Shown: positions 46,063 through 55,015 of the stretch, piece after piece | Layout of the letters: every line of letters starts with the position of its first letter | Numbering within the stretch: the first letter of the stretch is position 1 | Assembly: GCA_963777515.1 (NCBI GenBank) | Contig: CAVZQU010000021.1 | Span: 240,052 to 304,051, forward strand | DNA: 64,000 nt | Source of the DNA: CAVSWT01 sp963777515 | GTDB taxonomy: Bacteria > Bacteroidota > Ignavibacteria > Ignavibacteriales > Ignavibacteriaceae | Reading direction: 5' to 3' | The notes under the pieces: generated by a model | Databases searched by the model: none | What the model saw: only the letters and a program-made list of their open reading frames with translations | Told to the model about the DNA's origin: nothing | Made by a program: the position numbers and the translations under genes

Positions 46063-47391
46063 TTATCTTTTGCCTATTACTGCGATGGCTTTGCCGTTGG
46101 CCAAATAACCTACTGCAACTATTGTATTTCCCTTTATTGCCGTGGAAATATAATTCCCGCTTATTTCTTCAAGGCCATTTCCCAGATAATTTTTCCAGGT
46201 ATATCCGTTGAAATGGCCTAAATAACCTGCTCCTCCGCAAACGACTATATCATTTAACTCCGTACCTCTAATGGTATAAACAAAATATTTTGGAAGATTC
46301 AATTCTTGCCAGGCTTTATCTAAACTTGTTGTTGTAAATATTCCATCACCTCCGACATAATATTTTAATTTACTCTTAAACCATACACTGCTTAGAGGAT
46401 AACTAGCTGTTCCTTCCGTAGTTATTTGTTGTACCTGGTTATTGTTACTTATTTTAAGTATTGTTCTTTCTCTGTTTTGTAATATGTTTCCTCCTACGGC
46501 TAATATCTCATACTGATTTAATTTTTCATTATAGTCCCCCCATATATCATTGATATTAAAGTCTGTGCCGCTTTCCATCTTTGTCCAACTGCCGCTTTGG
46601 TAATGGGCAATTGTCCCATGAGTACCTACATAATACAAATTTGATTCGGAACTTCCCCATATTTTGGTCAGATAACCATCTTCATTATTTAATATTCCCA
46701 TATCGAATAAGTGATATTGTGTCCATTTAGCACCATCACCATAAATTGGAATTCCTGAAGAAAGCCAAATGTCATTTAGCCCAAATGCATATATACCAAA
46801 TAATAATGATGTTATTAAATTTCCATTATAAGTAACTGATATTCTTTTCAATTCCCATTCTTGCCCATTCCATTTTATCAAATTATAGGGTAGTGGGTCC
46901 GGTTGTCCCAAAGAATCATTCATATAAATCTCACCCACACACCAAATATTGTCTTCTGAGATAATGGCGCAGTAGTAAAGTGTACTACTGCTGTTTTCAC
47001 CAAAAGTCCAGCTCTGCCAGCTAAAGTTGTGGCTGCTAGTGTCAAGAGTAGTTGTATTTATATTGTTACTTTTCACATCTGATTGCTCGACTGAATGAAT
47101 TACTGACTGAATTTTGTATGATTTATTTGGAAGGAGTGAATCTACGTAAATCATGGTATCTTCAGTTGAAACAACATAATTATCTTTAAATAAATCATCG
47201 ATGTATAAACTCACTATTTGGGGTAAAGATGTATTTTCTAATCGCAGCTTCAGCCAAGCTTCAGTACAGCTTACATCTTCTAATGATAAAGTTAAACTTT
47301 TATTCTCCACCGGTTCAGAAGTATTGCAGTTAATATTAAAAAGAATAAGAATAATGAATGAAAAAATTATTTTTAGATTATTGCTTCTCAT
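46063..47391 (-). CDS. Beta-propeller-like lipoprotein inserted in the flagellar cluster
   Basis: 442 aa. N-terminal hydrophobic segment ending ILILFNINCN suggests a lipoprotein cysteine near residue 22 (lipobox is poor). A fibronectin-like part (about 35-115, LSLEDVSCTEAWLKLRLENT) is followed by repeated WG-type blades: NIWCVGEIYMND, DIWLSSGIPIYG, NLYYVGTHGTIAHYQSGSWT, DIVVCGGAGYLGHFNGYTWK, NTIVAVGYLANGKA. This is the layout of surface propeller proteins common in the Ignavibacteria, not a known flagellar part. It has its own gap on both sides and lies after the flgE terminator, so it is probably transcribed separately. Confidence 0.7.
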   Translation of the reverse strand: MRSNNLKIIFSFIILILFNINCNTSEPVENKSLTLSLEDVSCTEAWLKLRLENTSLPQIVSLYIDDLFKDNYVVSTEDTMIYVDSLLPNKSYKIQSVIHSVEQSDVKSNNINTTTLDTSSHNFSWQSWTFGENSSSTLYYCAIISEDNIWCVGEIYMNDSLGQPDPLPYNLIKWNGQEWELKRISVTYNGNLITSLLFGIYAFGLNDIWLSSGIPIYGDGAKWTQYHLFDMGILNNEDGYLTKIWGSSESNLYYVGTHGTIAHYQSGSWTKMESGTDFNINDIWGDYNEKLNQYEILAVGGNILQNRERTILKISNNNQVQQITTEGTASYPLSSVWFKSKLKYYVGGDGIFTTTSLDKAWQELNLPKYFVYTIRGTELNDIVVCGGAGYLGHFNGYTWKNYLGNGLEEISGNYISTAIKGNTIVAVGYLANGKAIAVIGKR

Positions 47392-47590
47392 TTTGCCCCT
47401 ACTCCCTTTAAATTCATTGTAAGTGTTATCAAAATTACACTATTCTCTTTTTTATATTCAATTATAATTTATAACTATTTCCTTTCAAAAACATCAGTAT
47501 AATTACCATTAATTATCACCAAGTATTTAGCCCAAATTATATTGAGAAAAGTCTAATTAGATTCTTTGTCCAATTCCTTTTAAAACAAAC

Positions 47591-47617
47591 GAGGCAGACC
47601 GTATTAAAGTCTGCCTC
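47591..47617 (-). terminator. Intrinsic terminator downstream of flgE
   Basis: Perfect 9-bp inverted repeat GAGGCAGAC / GTCTGCCTC with a nine-base loop, 30 bases after the flgE stop. On the minus strand it is followed by GTTTGTTTTAAAA, a T-rich run. It should end the flgB-flgE transcription unit before the unrelated lipoprotein gene. Confidence 0.8.
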
Positions 47618-47646
47618 AAGGATTATTATGTTGTTTTATATTTTTA

Positions 47647-49314
47647 TTATCTAATTAAGTTTGTTATCTCCTGTAATAATGTATCTGCTGTTGTAATTAC
47701 TCTTGCATTAGATTGAAATCCTCTTTGAGCTACGATCATTCTTGTGAACTCTTCGGATAAATCAACGTTAGACTGTTCCAATGCACCGGACTGTACTGTT
47801 GTATTTGTTTCTTCACCAAGAGTACCTATTCTTGGCTCGCCAGAGTTTGCATAAGCGGAGAACAAGTTGTCGCCGTTGCTGATTAAACCGTCTAAGTTAG
47901 GAAATGTTGCACACATGATTTGAGCAAGTGCTCTTGTATTTCCATTTGAAAATATACCTACTATGTTTCCGTATTGGTCGATATTAATATTTGAAAGGGA
48001 AGCCGAAGCATAACCATTCTGGCTTAATGATGAAACTACGGAACTTGCAGATGTTTGTGTTATTCCGCTGAACCCGCTACCAAAATCCAAATCCATTTTT
48101 ACAGGATTAGCTCCGCCTTTTGGCTGAAAAGTAAATGTTGGATTATTTGGAGATATGTTTGCCGGATCCAAAGTACCATCTGAGTTAAAGATTATTGTTC
48201 CAGAGAATGATTCTGAAGAACCGCTTTGTGTGCTTGTACCCGGAACTGATATTGTCCAAGTCCACTGGTTATCATCTACCTTTGTATATTTTAAGGTTAC
48301 TTGATGCGAGTTTCCAAGAGAATCATAAACAGTCACAGAGCCGCTGACAACATTAGGCTCACGGTTACCGTCAGCAGATAAGCTTAAAGTTGTTGAAGAT
48401 GAATTTTGAGTTATGGAAGAAGCATCAAACAAGAAATTCAAATTATCGCCGGAAACAGTTACATGATTATTAGTACCGTCAAATAATGCTTGCGAAGCTG
48501 CATCCAAAGAATAATTTCCGTTTCCGTCGTCCACGAATTGTAATCCGTTAATACCGCCTGTTCCTTTTGAAACCGGTGGATTAGAAGTATCGAAAACTTC
48601 CCATGATAAATCATATTGATTTGGTGTTGCAGTTTTTGTATAAGTCATCTTCATTGTATAAGCTGTACCATAATCATTATAGATTGTAGTATTTGAAGTA
48701 AACGGGCCCGGATCATTCAAATTAATGTTACCAAGCTGGGTTACCAGTTCACTTCTTGTTAAATCGGAATTACTATCAAGATTACCGCCCCATTTAATTA
48801 ACGAAGTTGCCTGTGCAGGAAGCTTTAAGTTTTTATCAACAACAATATTTTCTAAATTGTTGCCGGGAGGAACTACACCATCATCATTAGCTATTTTTCC
48901 CTGAACAACCGCACCGTTCTGTGAACTAACCAGGTTGCCATCGGCATCAAAAACAAATGCACCGGCTCGTGAAAAGAAATTTTGGCCGTTGCTTTTTAAA
49001 ATAAACATACCGGGCCCCTGTAAAGCTATATCGGTTGTAATACCTGTCCTGTCAAAAGTACCTTGATTCCAGTTTCTGTCGATTGAATTTATTTTCATTC
49101 CCAATCCAACCTGGAATGTATTTGTACCGCCTGATGTTTCTGTTGGATTTGTACCGGCTTTTACGAATTGATTAAAAGTATCGCTGAATGTTACCCTTGA
49201 ACCTTTAAAGCCGATTGTGTTTACGTTTGAAATGTTATTTCCGATTACGTCCATCATTGATTGATGATTTTGCATACCGGAAACGCCGGAGAACAATGAA
49301 TTAAGAAGTGCCAT
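47647..49314 (-). CDS. flgE: Flagellar hook protein FlgE
   Basis: 555 aa. N-terminus MALLNSLFSGVSGMQNHQSM followed by DVIGNNISNVNTIGFKGSRV, GPGMFILKSNGQNFFSRAGA, and C-terminus LEQSNVDLSEEFTRMIVAQR plus GFQSNARVITTADTLLQEIT are hook-protein signatures. The central domains are larger than in Salmonella FlgE (403 aa), with two tandem similar insertions (TTIYNDYGTAYTMKMTYTKT and SVTVYDSLGNSHQVTLKYTK). The gene has a TTAGGAGG ribosome site and a structured leader upstream. Confidence 0.96.
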   Translation of the reverse strand: MALLNSLFSGVSGMQNHQSMMDVIGNNISNVNTIGFKGSRVTFSDTFNQFVKAGTNPTETSGGTNTFQVGLGMKINSIDRNWNQGTFDRTGITTDIALQGPGMFILKSNGQNFFSRAGAFVFDADGNLVSSQNGAVVQGKIANDDGVVPPGNNLENIVVDKNLKLPAQATSLIKWGGNLDSNSDLTRSELVTQLGNINLNDPGPFTSNTTIYNDYGTAYTMKMTYTKTATPNQYDLSWEVFDTSNPPVSKGTGGINGLQFVDDGNGNYSLDAASQALFDGTNNHVTVSGDNLNFLFDASSITQNSSSTTLSLSADGNREPNVVSGSVTVYDSLGNSHQVTLKYTKVDDNQWTWTISVPGTSTQSGSSESFSGTIIFNSDGTLDPANISPNNPTFTFQPKGGANPVKMDLDFGSGFSGITQTSASSVVSSLSQNGYASASLSNINIDQYGNIVGIFSNGNTRALAQIMCATFPNLDGLISNGDNLFSAYANSGEPRIGTLGEETNTTVQSGALEQSNVDLSEEFTRMIVAQRGFQSNARVITTADTLLQEITNLIR

Positions 49315-49418
49315 TTTAACCTCCTAAGGTTTTTAAGTTGTTATTTTGCCCGGCATCAGTCAGTCAGCCGGATCAGAGCGTCCTTAAAAGGTCCCGCTCT
49401 TTGATTATTAATTAAAAA
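49315..49418 (-). promoter_or_regulatory. Structured two-hairpin leader between the flg_new gene and flgE
   Basis: Reading the minus strand, two hairpins occur in tandem before the flgE ribosome site. The first uses AGAGCG / CGCTCT (49395-49400 with 49375-49380) with an inner CCTT/AAGG stem; the second uses CCGGC / GCCGG (49367-49371 with 49350-49354) around a loop containing three GACT units. Neither is followed by a T run, so they do not look like terminators. They may be an mRNA processing or translational-control element for the hook gene. It does not match a riboswitch I can name. Confidence 0.45.
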
Positions 49419-49793
49419 TTATGCGAACACTACACTGTCAATGTTTGTGAAAATATTATCTTCACCTTGAGAAATCGGTAAAGCTGTCACCACAGTTTTA
49501 TTAGGAATGTTTACAATAAAAGCTGTATCTGACATCATCACCAAAGAATCTTTCGAGCCTTTCTGCTCTGCTTTTTCAACTGCACTTTGAATTTTATTTA
49601 TTTCGTCATCGCTTAGTTGAATATTTCTTGTTTCTAATCTTTTCACCGCATGATTTGAAAATTTAATTTTATCAAGCTCACGCTGAAAGATTGTTTCAAA
49701 GCTGCTGCCGGATTTTTCAATATGCGGCTTTCCGAAATTTTCATTGTTGCTTATCGGAATAAACGGTACACTAACTCCGTTTATCTCAGCCAT
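49419..49793 (-). CDS. TIGR02530-type flagellar operon protein
   Basis: 124 aa. The start is ATG 49793, preceded by AAGGAGGT at ideal spacing; the open frame runs further back but without support. Family marks: FSNHAVKRLETRNIQLSDDE, INKIQSAVEKAEQKGSKDSL and AFIVNIPNKTVVTALPISQG, ending in NIFTNIDSVVF. This small protein is found between flgD and flgE in many clusters and its role is undefined. It overlaps the end of flgD by eight bases. Confidence 0.88.
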   Translation of the reverse strand: MAEINGVSVPFIPISNNENFGKPHIEKSGSSFETIFQRELDKIKFSNHAVKRLETRNIQLSDDEINKIQSAVEKAEQKGSKDSLVMMSDTAFIVNIPNKTVVTALPISQGEDNIFTNIDSVVFA

Positions 49794-50505
49794 TGCTGTC
49801 ACCTCCTTCAGTAGTAGGGTTAAGTATTTCCGAAATCTCTGAAAGTGAATACTGAACATTACCAACTAAAAGAACTGTTCCGTTTTCGGTGAATTTAACA
49901 CCGTCTATTTTTCCGTATTTAAATAATGATGTATCCAAACTTTCTCCTGAACTATCTTTTGCATCTACTTCAAATGTATAACTACCTTCCGGTAATCTAT
50001 TACCATCATTATCGGTAAAATCCCAGGAAAGTTTATTGTCACCTGAATTATTCGGTACATCTTCAATAGTTCTTACAAGAGTTCCATTTTCATCATAAAT
50101 ATTTACAGTAACAGAATTTGGATTCCCGGTAATGTTATAACCAAGCGGAATAGAATCTTGTCCATTGTTTGTTATATTTTCACCGGTAAGCTTAACATCT
50201 TTTCCGATTAACGTGGAAGTTAGAGTGTTGTTAATAGATTGAGTTAGTAAATAGTTAGCATTTATGCTTTGCGACATTTGGTCATTCAAATTTTGAAGCT
50301 GTTCCAAAGAGCTGAACTGAGCTAACTGTGCCGAAAATTGAGAATCATCCATTGGATTTAATGGATCTTGATGCTGCAATTGAGCCATCATCATTTTCAT
50401 AAAATCATCCTTGCCAAGGATTTGGCTGCCTGAAGAATTTGACGCGGAAGACGAGGCTGCAGCACCAGTATAAGTATTTAGAATATTGCTTGTGCCGTCT
50501 ATCAT
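49786..50505 (-). CDS. flgD: Hook-cap protein FlgD
   Basis: 239 aa. The N-terminus has the FlgD signature ILGKDDFMKMMMAQLQHQDP followed by LNPMDDSQFSAQLAQFSSLE; the C-terminal half contains the Ig-like FlgD domain (VNIYDENGTLVRTIEDVPNN, LSWDFTDNDGNRLPEGSYTF). It caps the growing hook. It follows fliK and precedes the TIGR02530 gene. Confidence 0.95.
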   Translation of the reverse strand: MIDGTSNILNTYTGAAASSSASNSSGSQILGKDDFMKMMMAQLQHQDPLNPMDDSQFSAQLAQFSSLEQLQNLNDQMSQSINANYLLTQSINNTLTSTLIGKDVKLTGENITNNGQDSIPLGYNITGNPNSVTVNIYDENGTLVRTIEDVPNNSGDNKLSWDFTDNDGNRLPEGSYTFEVDAKDSSGESLDTSLFKYGKIDGVKFTENGTVLLVGNVQYSLSEISEILNPTTEGGDSNG

Positions 50506-50514
50506 AGATTTCTC

Positions 50515-52605
50515 CTATGCTAAATATTCGTAAGTGTTATATCCCATTTTTTTAGGGATAGTAACTGTTGATTTTTCTTCTGTCTTTATTGCCTGGCTGT
50601 TTACAGAAGTTTTTCTTTTCGGCTCGGAAGCCTTTGTATTTTTTTCACCTCCATTATTTAATGATATAGTCAGTCCCGCAACCGTAATTCCACTTTGTAC
50701 AAGAGCGGTTCTTAATTGATTAAAATTTGATTGTATAGTTTGTTTAACAGATTCATTTTCTACTTCAATATTTGCGTGCATTGCCTTATCAACCATGTTA
50801 ACTTCAACTTTTACTTTCCCTAAATTTTCAGGTGTTAACTTTAGTACAAGGCTTCTAACTTCACCTTTCCTTATGAAACTAGAAATTTCATTAAGTATTT
50901 GCGACGGCTTTATTATTTTGGGTTGATTATCAAATGTCTGCCCTTGACGTGTTTCTTTAACATCAGAATTTTGAATATTCTTTAACTCTGCATTGAATTG
51001 AGAGTCAACAATTTTTTGCGAATCAATTTTCTCGTTTGAATTATCTGTCTCTATCTCTTTTGAAGAAACATTTTTATCAGTAGAATTTTCAATTACATAA
51101 GAAGGTTTTGAGTCTTTATAATTTTGTTGTTGATCAGAAGTTTGTTGATTAAAACTTGATTGTTCTTTTGGATTTGAGTTCTGAATAGTTTTAAATCCAG
51201 TATCACTCTTTGCTTCTTTTACGTCCTGAATTTTAACTGTTGTTTGCTCCTTATTATCAGGTGAAATTTTAACTTCACTTTGTTGAGTATTTTTTATTTT
51301 TGAATCATTCTTTATTTCTTTGGCATCCTTTAGTTTAGTCGAGGATTTATAATTAGATTCATTTTCTTTAATCGTCTCTTCGCTATTTAATTTACTTTGA
51401 GCTTTAAAATTATCAGTTAATTTATTTTCTGATAAATTCCTGGAAATTTCTTTTTTCTCTGATTTTTCTCCCACAGAAATATCATCTAATTGGGGAAGTG
51501 TTTTAAGATTTTCTTTAACAGCGCTATCGTTATTCTTCGTATCATCAGCAGCTGCTTCTTTTGTAGGAATATAATTCAATTTAGAAATCTTGCCGTTCTG
51601 GTTTTCTAATTGCTTAAAATCATTTTGAGCTTCGGTATGAAGCTTCTGCTTCACTTCAAATATTTTTTCATTATTTTCAGCTGCAGTATTTATAATTTCT
51701 GCTTTTGCAGCTGTTTTATTAGCTGCTTTTGTGTCTATGTTTTGAGTTTGAGAATCAGCTTCAACGTGCTTTACAATCTTTATTTTAAAATTAACTTCAT
51801 CGGTTTTATTAGTCAGTTCTGGTTGCGTTTCCCGATTTTCAATTAGACTTTTTAACTCTTTAAATAAATTTTCAGTCTGGTTACTGTTTAGATTTATATT
51901 TTCTGTATTCCCGGTTGAAACTGTTTCAATATTGCCAGGGTTACTGTCTAAAACTTTTGTACTTGCCTGTACTTCTTCGGATGTATTTTGATTTATAACT
52001 GATTCAACCAAAGAATTTGAAGTAGTTTGCTCAGCTTTTGCAGCTATTTGATTCTTTAAAGCAAACAATAACTTCGGAGATTGAATATTTAAAACAGATG
52101 TATCAATTGTTTCATTTACCGGGGAATTAGAATTAATATTTATTTCAGCACTTTCATTTGCCTTAGATATTTCTATTGAATAGTTTTCTTCTGTATCAGT
52201 GAAATTCAGTTTGATAGTTTTTCCAGCTTCAATCTGACTTATGATTGTGTTTAAATCAACCGAACTATTACTGCCATTTATTTCTTTTTTACTCTTTGAT
52301 TTTTTTGTTTCGCCGGTTTCAGATATATCCCCCGAAAGATTACCTATTTTTGCGAGCAGGGTTTCAATCAAATTTTTTAATTCATCTTCATTAATAGAAA
52401 TTTGACTGCCGCCTATTAAATTATTTTCAGAAGAATTTTGTTGAGAGGTGCTTTCTAATCCATTATCCCCAGCTATCCCCTCCATTTTTATTTTAATAAT
52501 ATCTTTAAATAGATAGGATAAATTACCAAACTTGTTCAGCTTTAAATCTCCTGAACTGCCTATTTGGTTATTAATATTTAGAAATAATGGATTAAATTCC
52601 ATCAT
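50515..52605 (-). CDS. fliK: Hook-length control protein FliK
   Basis: 696 aa, long for FliK. The N-terminal and central parts are polar and of low complexity, rich in Asn, Lys, Glu, Ser and Thr (for example NSEETIKENESNYKSSTKLK), as expected of a molecular ruler. The C-terminal Flg_hook domain is clear: SLVLKLTPENLGKVKVEVNM followed by VDKAMHANIEVENESVKQTI and LRTALVQSGITVAGLTISLN. That domain triggers the FlhB substrate switch. It overlaps the motE-like gene by four bases. Hook length should scale with this long ruler, an inference. Confidence 0.92.
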   Translation of the reverse strand: MMEFNPLFLNINNQIGSSGDLKLNKFGNLSYLFKDIIKIKMEGIAGDNGLESTSQQNSSENNLIGGSQISINEDELKNLIETLLAKIGNLSGDISETGETKKSKSKKEINGSNSSVDLNTIISQIEAGKTIKLNFTDTEENYSIEISKANESAEININSNSPVNETIDTSVLNIQSPKLLFALKNQIAAKAEQTTSNSLVESVINQNTSEEVQASTKVLDSNPGNIETVSTGNTENINLNSNQTENLFKELKSLIENRETQPELTNKTDEVNFKIKIVKHVEADSQTQNIDTKAANKTAAKAEIINTAAENNEKIFEVKQKLHTEAQNDFKQLENQNGKISKLNYIPTKEAAADDTKNNDSAVKENLKTLPQLDDISVGEKSEKKEISRNLSENKLTDNFKAQSKLNSEETIKENESNYKSSTKLKDAKEIKNDSKIKNTQQSEVKISPDNKEQTTVKIQDVKEAKSDTGFKTIQNSNPKEQSSFNQQTSDQQQNYKDSKPSYVIENSTDKNVSSKEIETDNSNEKIDSQKIVDSQFNAELKNIQNSDVKETRQGQTFDNQPKIIKPSQILNEISSFIRKGEVRSLVLKLTPENLGKVKVEVNMVDKAMHANIEVENESVKQTIQSNFNQLRTALVQSGITVAGLTISLNNGGEKNTKASEPKRKTSVNSQAIKTEEKSTVTIPKKMGYNTYEYLA

Positions 52606-53244
52606 GGCATCCTCGTTATTCTTGCGGCAAATGCCGGGTCAAGTTCCGCTAACACATCTGCTGCTTTGTTCTTTTTCATTGCGTAGATTATATCTCTTGC
52701 CATATTATCGGAAAAGTTCCGGATAATTTTAGCAGCTTTCTTAGGATCCATGGATTCATATACTTTTGCAGTCTTTTTTTCCCACTGTATATAAGTGCTG
52801 TCAATATTATCTTTCTTTATGTTTGCCGAGCTTACATTTAGATTATTGTTTGAGCTGCTATTCACAGCCGTAGTACTTAAACTCGCTGTTTCATTCTTTT
52901 TAATTTCTGTATTTTCTTTTTTATCAATATTACTTACAGGAGAAGTTTCATTAGGTTTCGTCGTTTCATTTTTAATTGTTTTAGCAGTATCAGCCTGGGT
53001 AAGGTTATTTTCAACAGGTTCTTCTTGCTTCTTTTCTTTCTCCGGTTCTACGGGTTTTTCTTGAGCAGTCACTTTAGTTGAATCAATAGTTTTTGAATTA
53101 TCTAGCTTTATTGACAACAGACAACCTGGGTGTAAAATCAAATTTGAAAATATTATTAAACTTTGAGTTTAGCTCAACTATTCCAAAGCTGGTTAATATA
53201 AATGCAAGTAAAAATATAACTGCGTATATAATTATTGGTTTCAC
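52602..53244 (-). CDS. MotE-like protein with MgtE-N domain, interrupted by one surplus base
   Basis: The start is GTG 53244, forming a GTGA overlap with the fliJ stop. It opens KPIIIYAVIFLLAFILTSFG, a signal-anchor helix, which runs out of frame at KAR-stop; the main frame continues from SIKLDNSKTIDSTK. One base removed somewhere in about 53105-53141 joins them; the span is 643 nt (3n+1), giving 213 aa. A long acidic/basic linker (KPVEPEKEKKQEEPVENN) leads to a C-terminal MgtE N-like domain (YESMDPKKAAKIIRNFSDNM followed by ADVLAELDPAFAARI). Such proteins between fliJ and fliK (MotE/FlbB-like) act in the periplasm around the motor. Confidence 0.78.
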
Positions 53245-53678
53245 TTCTTTACTCTGTTAAACTTTTGAGTAGCAATTTCATCGATAAAGAGCATTTCATT
53301 TTTATTCTCTTCCTGCCTAAATTTTTCAAAATGATTTTCTTTAAGTGTATCAAATATTTTATGCTCTTTACTTTTTTGAATTAGTTCTGCAATTTTTTTT
53401 TCTCGTAATTTTTCCATTTTTGCTATGCTCTTTTGAATATCAACAAGCCTATTTTGAATTACTTTTTTATAATTACTTTCAAATTTCAGTTCTGCAACAC
53501 TAACATTTTTACTTTCGTTTTTCCTTAAACCTTCTGCACCTTCTTTTTCCACATCAATGTAGGACTGTTTTAGCCTTTCAATTTCAAGATCAATAATGGC
53601 AACTTCTTTCTGAGCTTTCTTTTCAAGATTTTCCTTAACTTTTTTAACGGCTTCAAATTTGTATTTAAACTTTGCCAT
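53241..53678 (-). CDS. fliJ: Flagellar export protein FliJ
   Basis: 145 aa, a long antiparallel coiled coil (FEAVKKVKENLEKKAQKEVA, KVIQNRLVDIQKSIAKMEKL). The family is poorly conserved; the call rests on the opening KFKYKFEAVKKVKE, length and its place directly after fliI. FliJ couples the FliI ATPase ring to FlhA. Confidence 0.9.
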   Translation of the reverse strand: MAKFKYKFEAVKKVKENLEKKAQKEVAIIDLEIERLKQSYIDVEKEGAEGLRKNESKNVSVAELKFESNYKKVIQNRLVDIQKSIAKMEKLREKKIAELIQKSKEHKIFDTLKENHFEKFRQEENKNEMLFIDEIATQKFNRVKK

Positions 53679-53686
53679 GGTTCATC

Positions 53687-55015
53687 TTACAATGGTTCTT
53701 CAATAATTTCTTTGAGCCTATTAACTGTTTCTTCGTACAATGCTTTTTCCAGCATATCCTGTTTTAAATAAGTCCTTAAACTTCCGATTTTTGAAAGAGC
53801 ATGATCAATCTGTGGATTACTGCCCCTGACATAAGCCCCAATATTTATCAGGTCTTCGGCTTCTTTATATGTTGATAAAATTTCACTGAATGCAATTGCT
53901 CTTTTACGGTGATCTGTATCCACAATATCAGGCATAACCCTGCTGACACTTTGTAATGGATCAACTGCGGGATATTGTCCCATGTTGGCAAGTTTACGTG
54001 AAAGGACAACATGCCCGTCTAATATCGAACGAACCGCATCTGCAATTGGTTCAGTCATGTCATCCCCATCAACAAGCACGGTATAAAAACCGGTAATTGA
54101 CCCCTTATCAGTGGTACCCGCTCTTTCCAGCAGCTTTGGTAAAATTGCAAATACTGACGGTGTATAACCTTTTGTAGTTGGCGGTTCACCAATGGTTAAG
54201 CCTATTTCTCTTTGCGCCATTGCAAAACGTGTTACCGAATCCATCATTAATACAACGCTTAATCCTTTATCTCTGAAATATTCAGCTATGGTAGTTCCAA
54301 TAAATGCACCTTTCATTCTTAAAAGTGCAGGCTTGTCGCTTGTAGCAACAACAACAACCGACTTCATTAAACCTTCTTCACCAAGATCTTTTTCAATAAA
54401 TTCTCTAACTTCTCTTCCACGCTCACCAATAAGAGTAATAACATTCACATCTGCATTTGTATTCCTGGCAATCATTCCCATCGTTACACTTTTTCCAACA
54501 CCACTGCCGGCAAATATTCCCATTCGCTGTCCGCGCCCGATTGTCAGTAAGCCGTCAATTACTCTAACACCTGTTTGAAGCGGAGTATCAATTCTATCTC
54601 TCTCCAAAGGATTAGGAGGATCGCGATATATACTTAACTGGGTTTCACATTGAAGTTCGCCCTTACCATCAATTGGATTACCCATTCCATCAATTACTCT
54701 TCCTAATAATTGCTCTCCAACTCCAACAGAAAAAGTTTTTCCTGTTGCGATTATTTCACATGCGGGAGAAATACGTTGAACTTCTCCCAAAGCAATGGAA
54801 AGAACTTTCCCGTCTTTAAAACCAACGACTTCAGATTTACAAACTTCTCTTCCTCTTTTATCAACAACCACACAAATTTCACCGAGTGAAGCATTTGGTC
54901 CGGTGCTTACAATAATTAATCCGATTACATCAGAAACACGGCCGTTTACTTTAAATAAGTCAGCATTTCTAATTTTACTTTTATAATGATCGATATAGCC
55001 GTACAAGTTATCCAT
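53687..55015 (-). CDS. fliI: Flagellum-specific ATPase FliI
   Basis: 442 aa, F1-beta-like ATPase. Walker A is GSGVGKS at residues 170-176 in GIFAGSGVGKSVTMGMIARN; other marks are LIGERGREVREFIEKDLGEE, VVVATSDKPALLRMKGAF, LMMDSVTRFAMAQREIGLTI (Walker B Asp) and GEPPTTKGYTPSVFAILPKL. It energises early steps of flagellar export. Its start is adjacent to the fliH stop at 55015. Confidence 0.97.
   Translation of the reverse strand: MDNLYGYIDHYKSKIRNADLFKVNGRVSDVIGLIIVSTGPNASLGEICVVVDKRGREVCKSEVVGFKDGKVLSIALGEVQRISPACEIIATGKTFSVGVGEQLLGRVIDGMGNPIDGKGELQCETQLSIYRDPPNPLERDRIDTPLQTGVRVIDGLLTIGRGQRMGIFAGSGVGKSVTMGMIARNTNADVNVITLIGERGREVREFIEKDLGEEGLMKSVVVVATSDKPALLRMKGAFIGTTIAEYFRDKGLSVVLMMDSVTRFAMAQREIGLTIGEPPTTKGYTPSVFAILPKLLERAGTTDKGSITGFYTVLVDGDDMTEPIADAVRSILDGHVVLSRKLANMGQYPAVDPLQSVSRVMPDIVDTDHRKRAIAFSEILSTYKEAEDLINIGAYVRGSNPQIDHALSKIGSLRTYLKQDMLEKALYEETVNRLKEIIEEPL

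Noticed and set aside
46050..46065. GTTAGGC at 46051-46057 resembling an integron attC core
   Set aside because: No partner RYYYAAC core at a proper distance, no second copy, and no integrase in view.
49315..49418. c-di-GMP (GEMM) riboswitch upstream of flgE
   Set aside because: A GGAC stretch next to a CCGGC stem is reminiscent, but the conserved GCAAACC-type core is missing.
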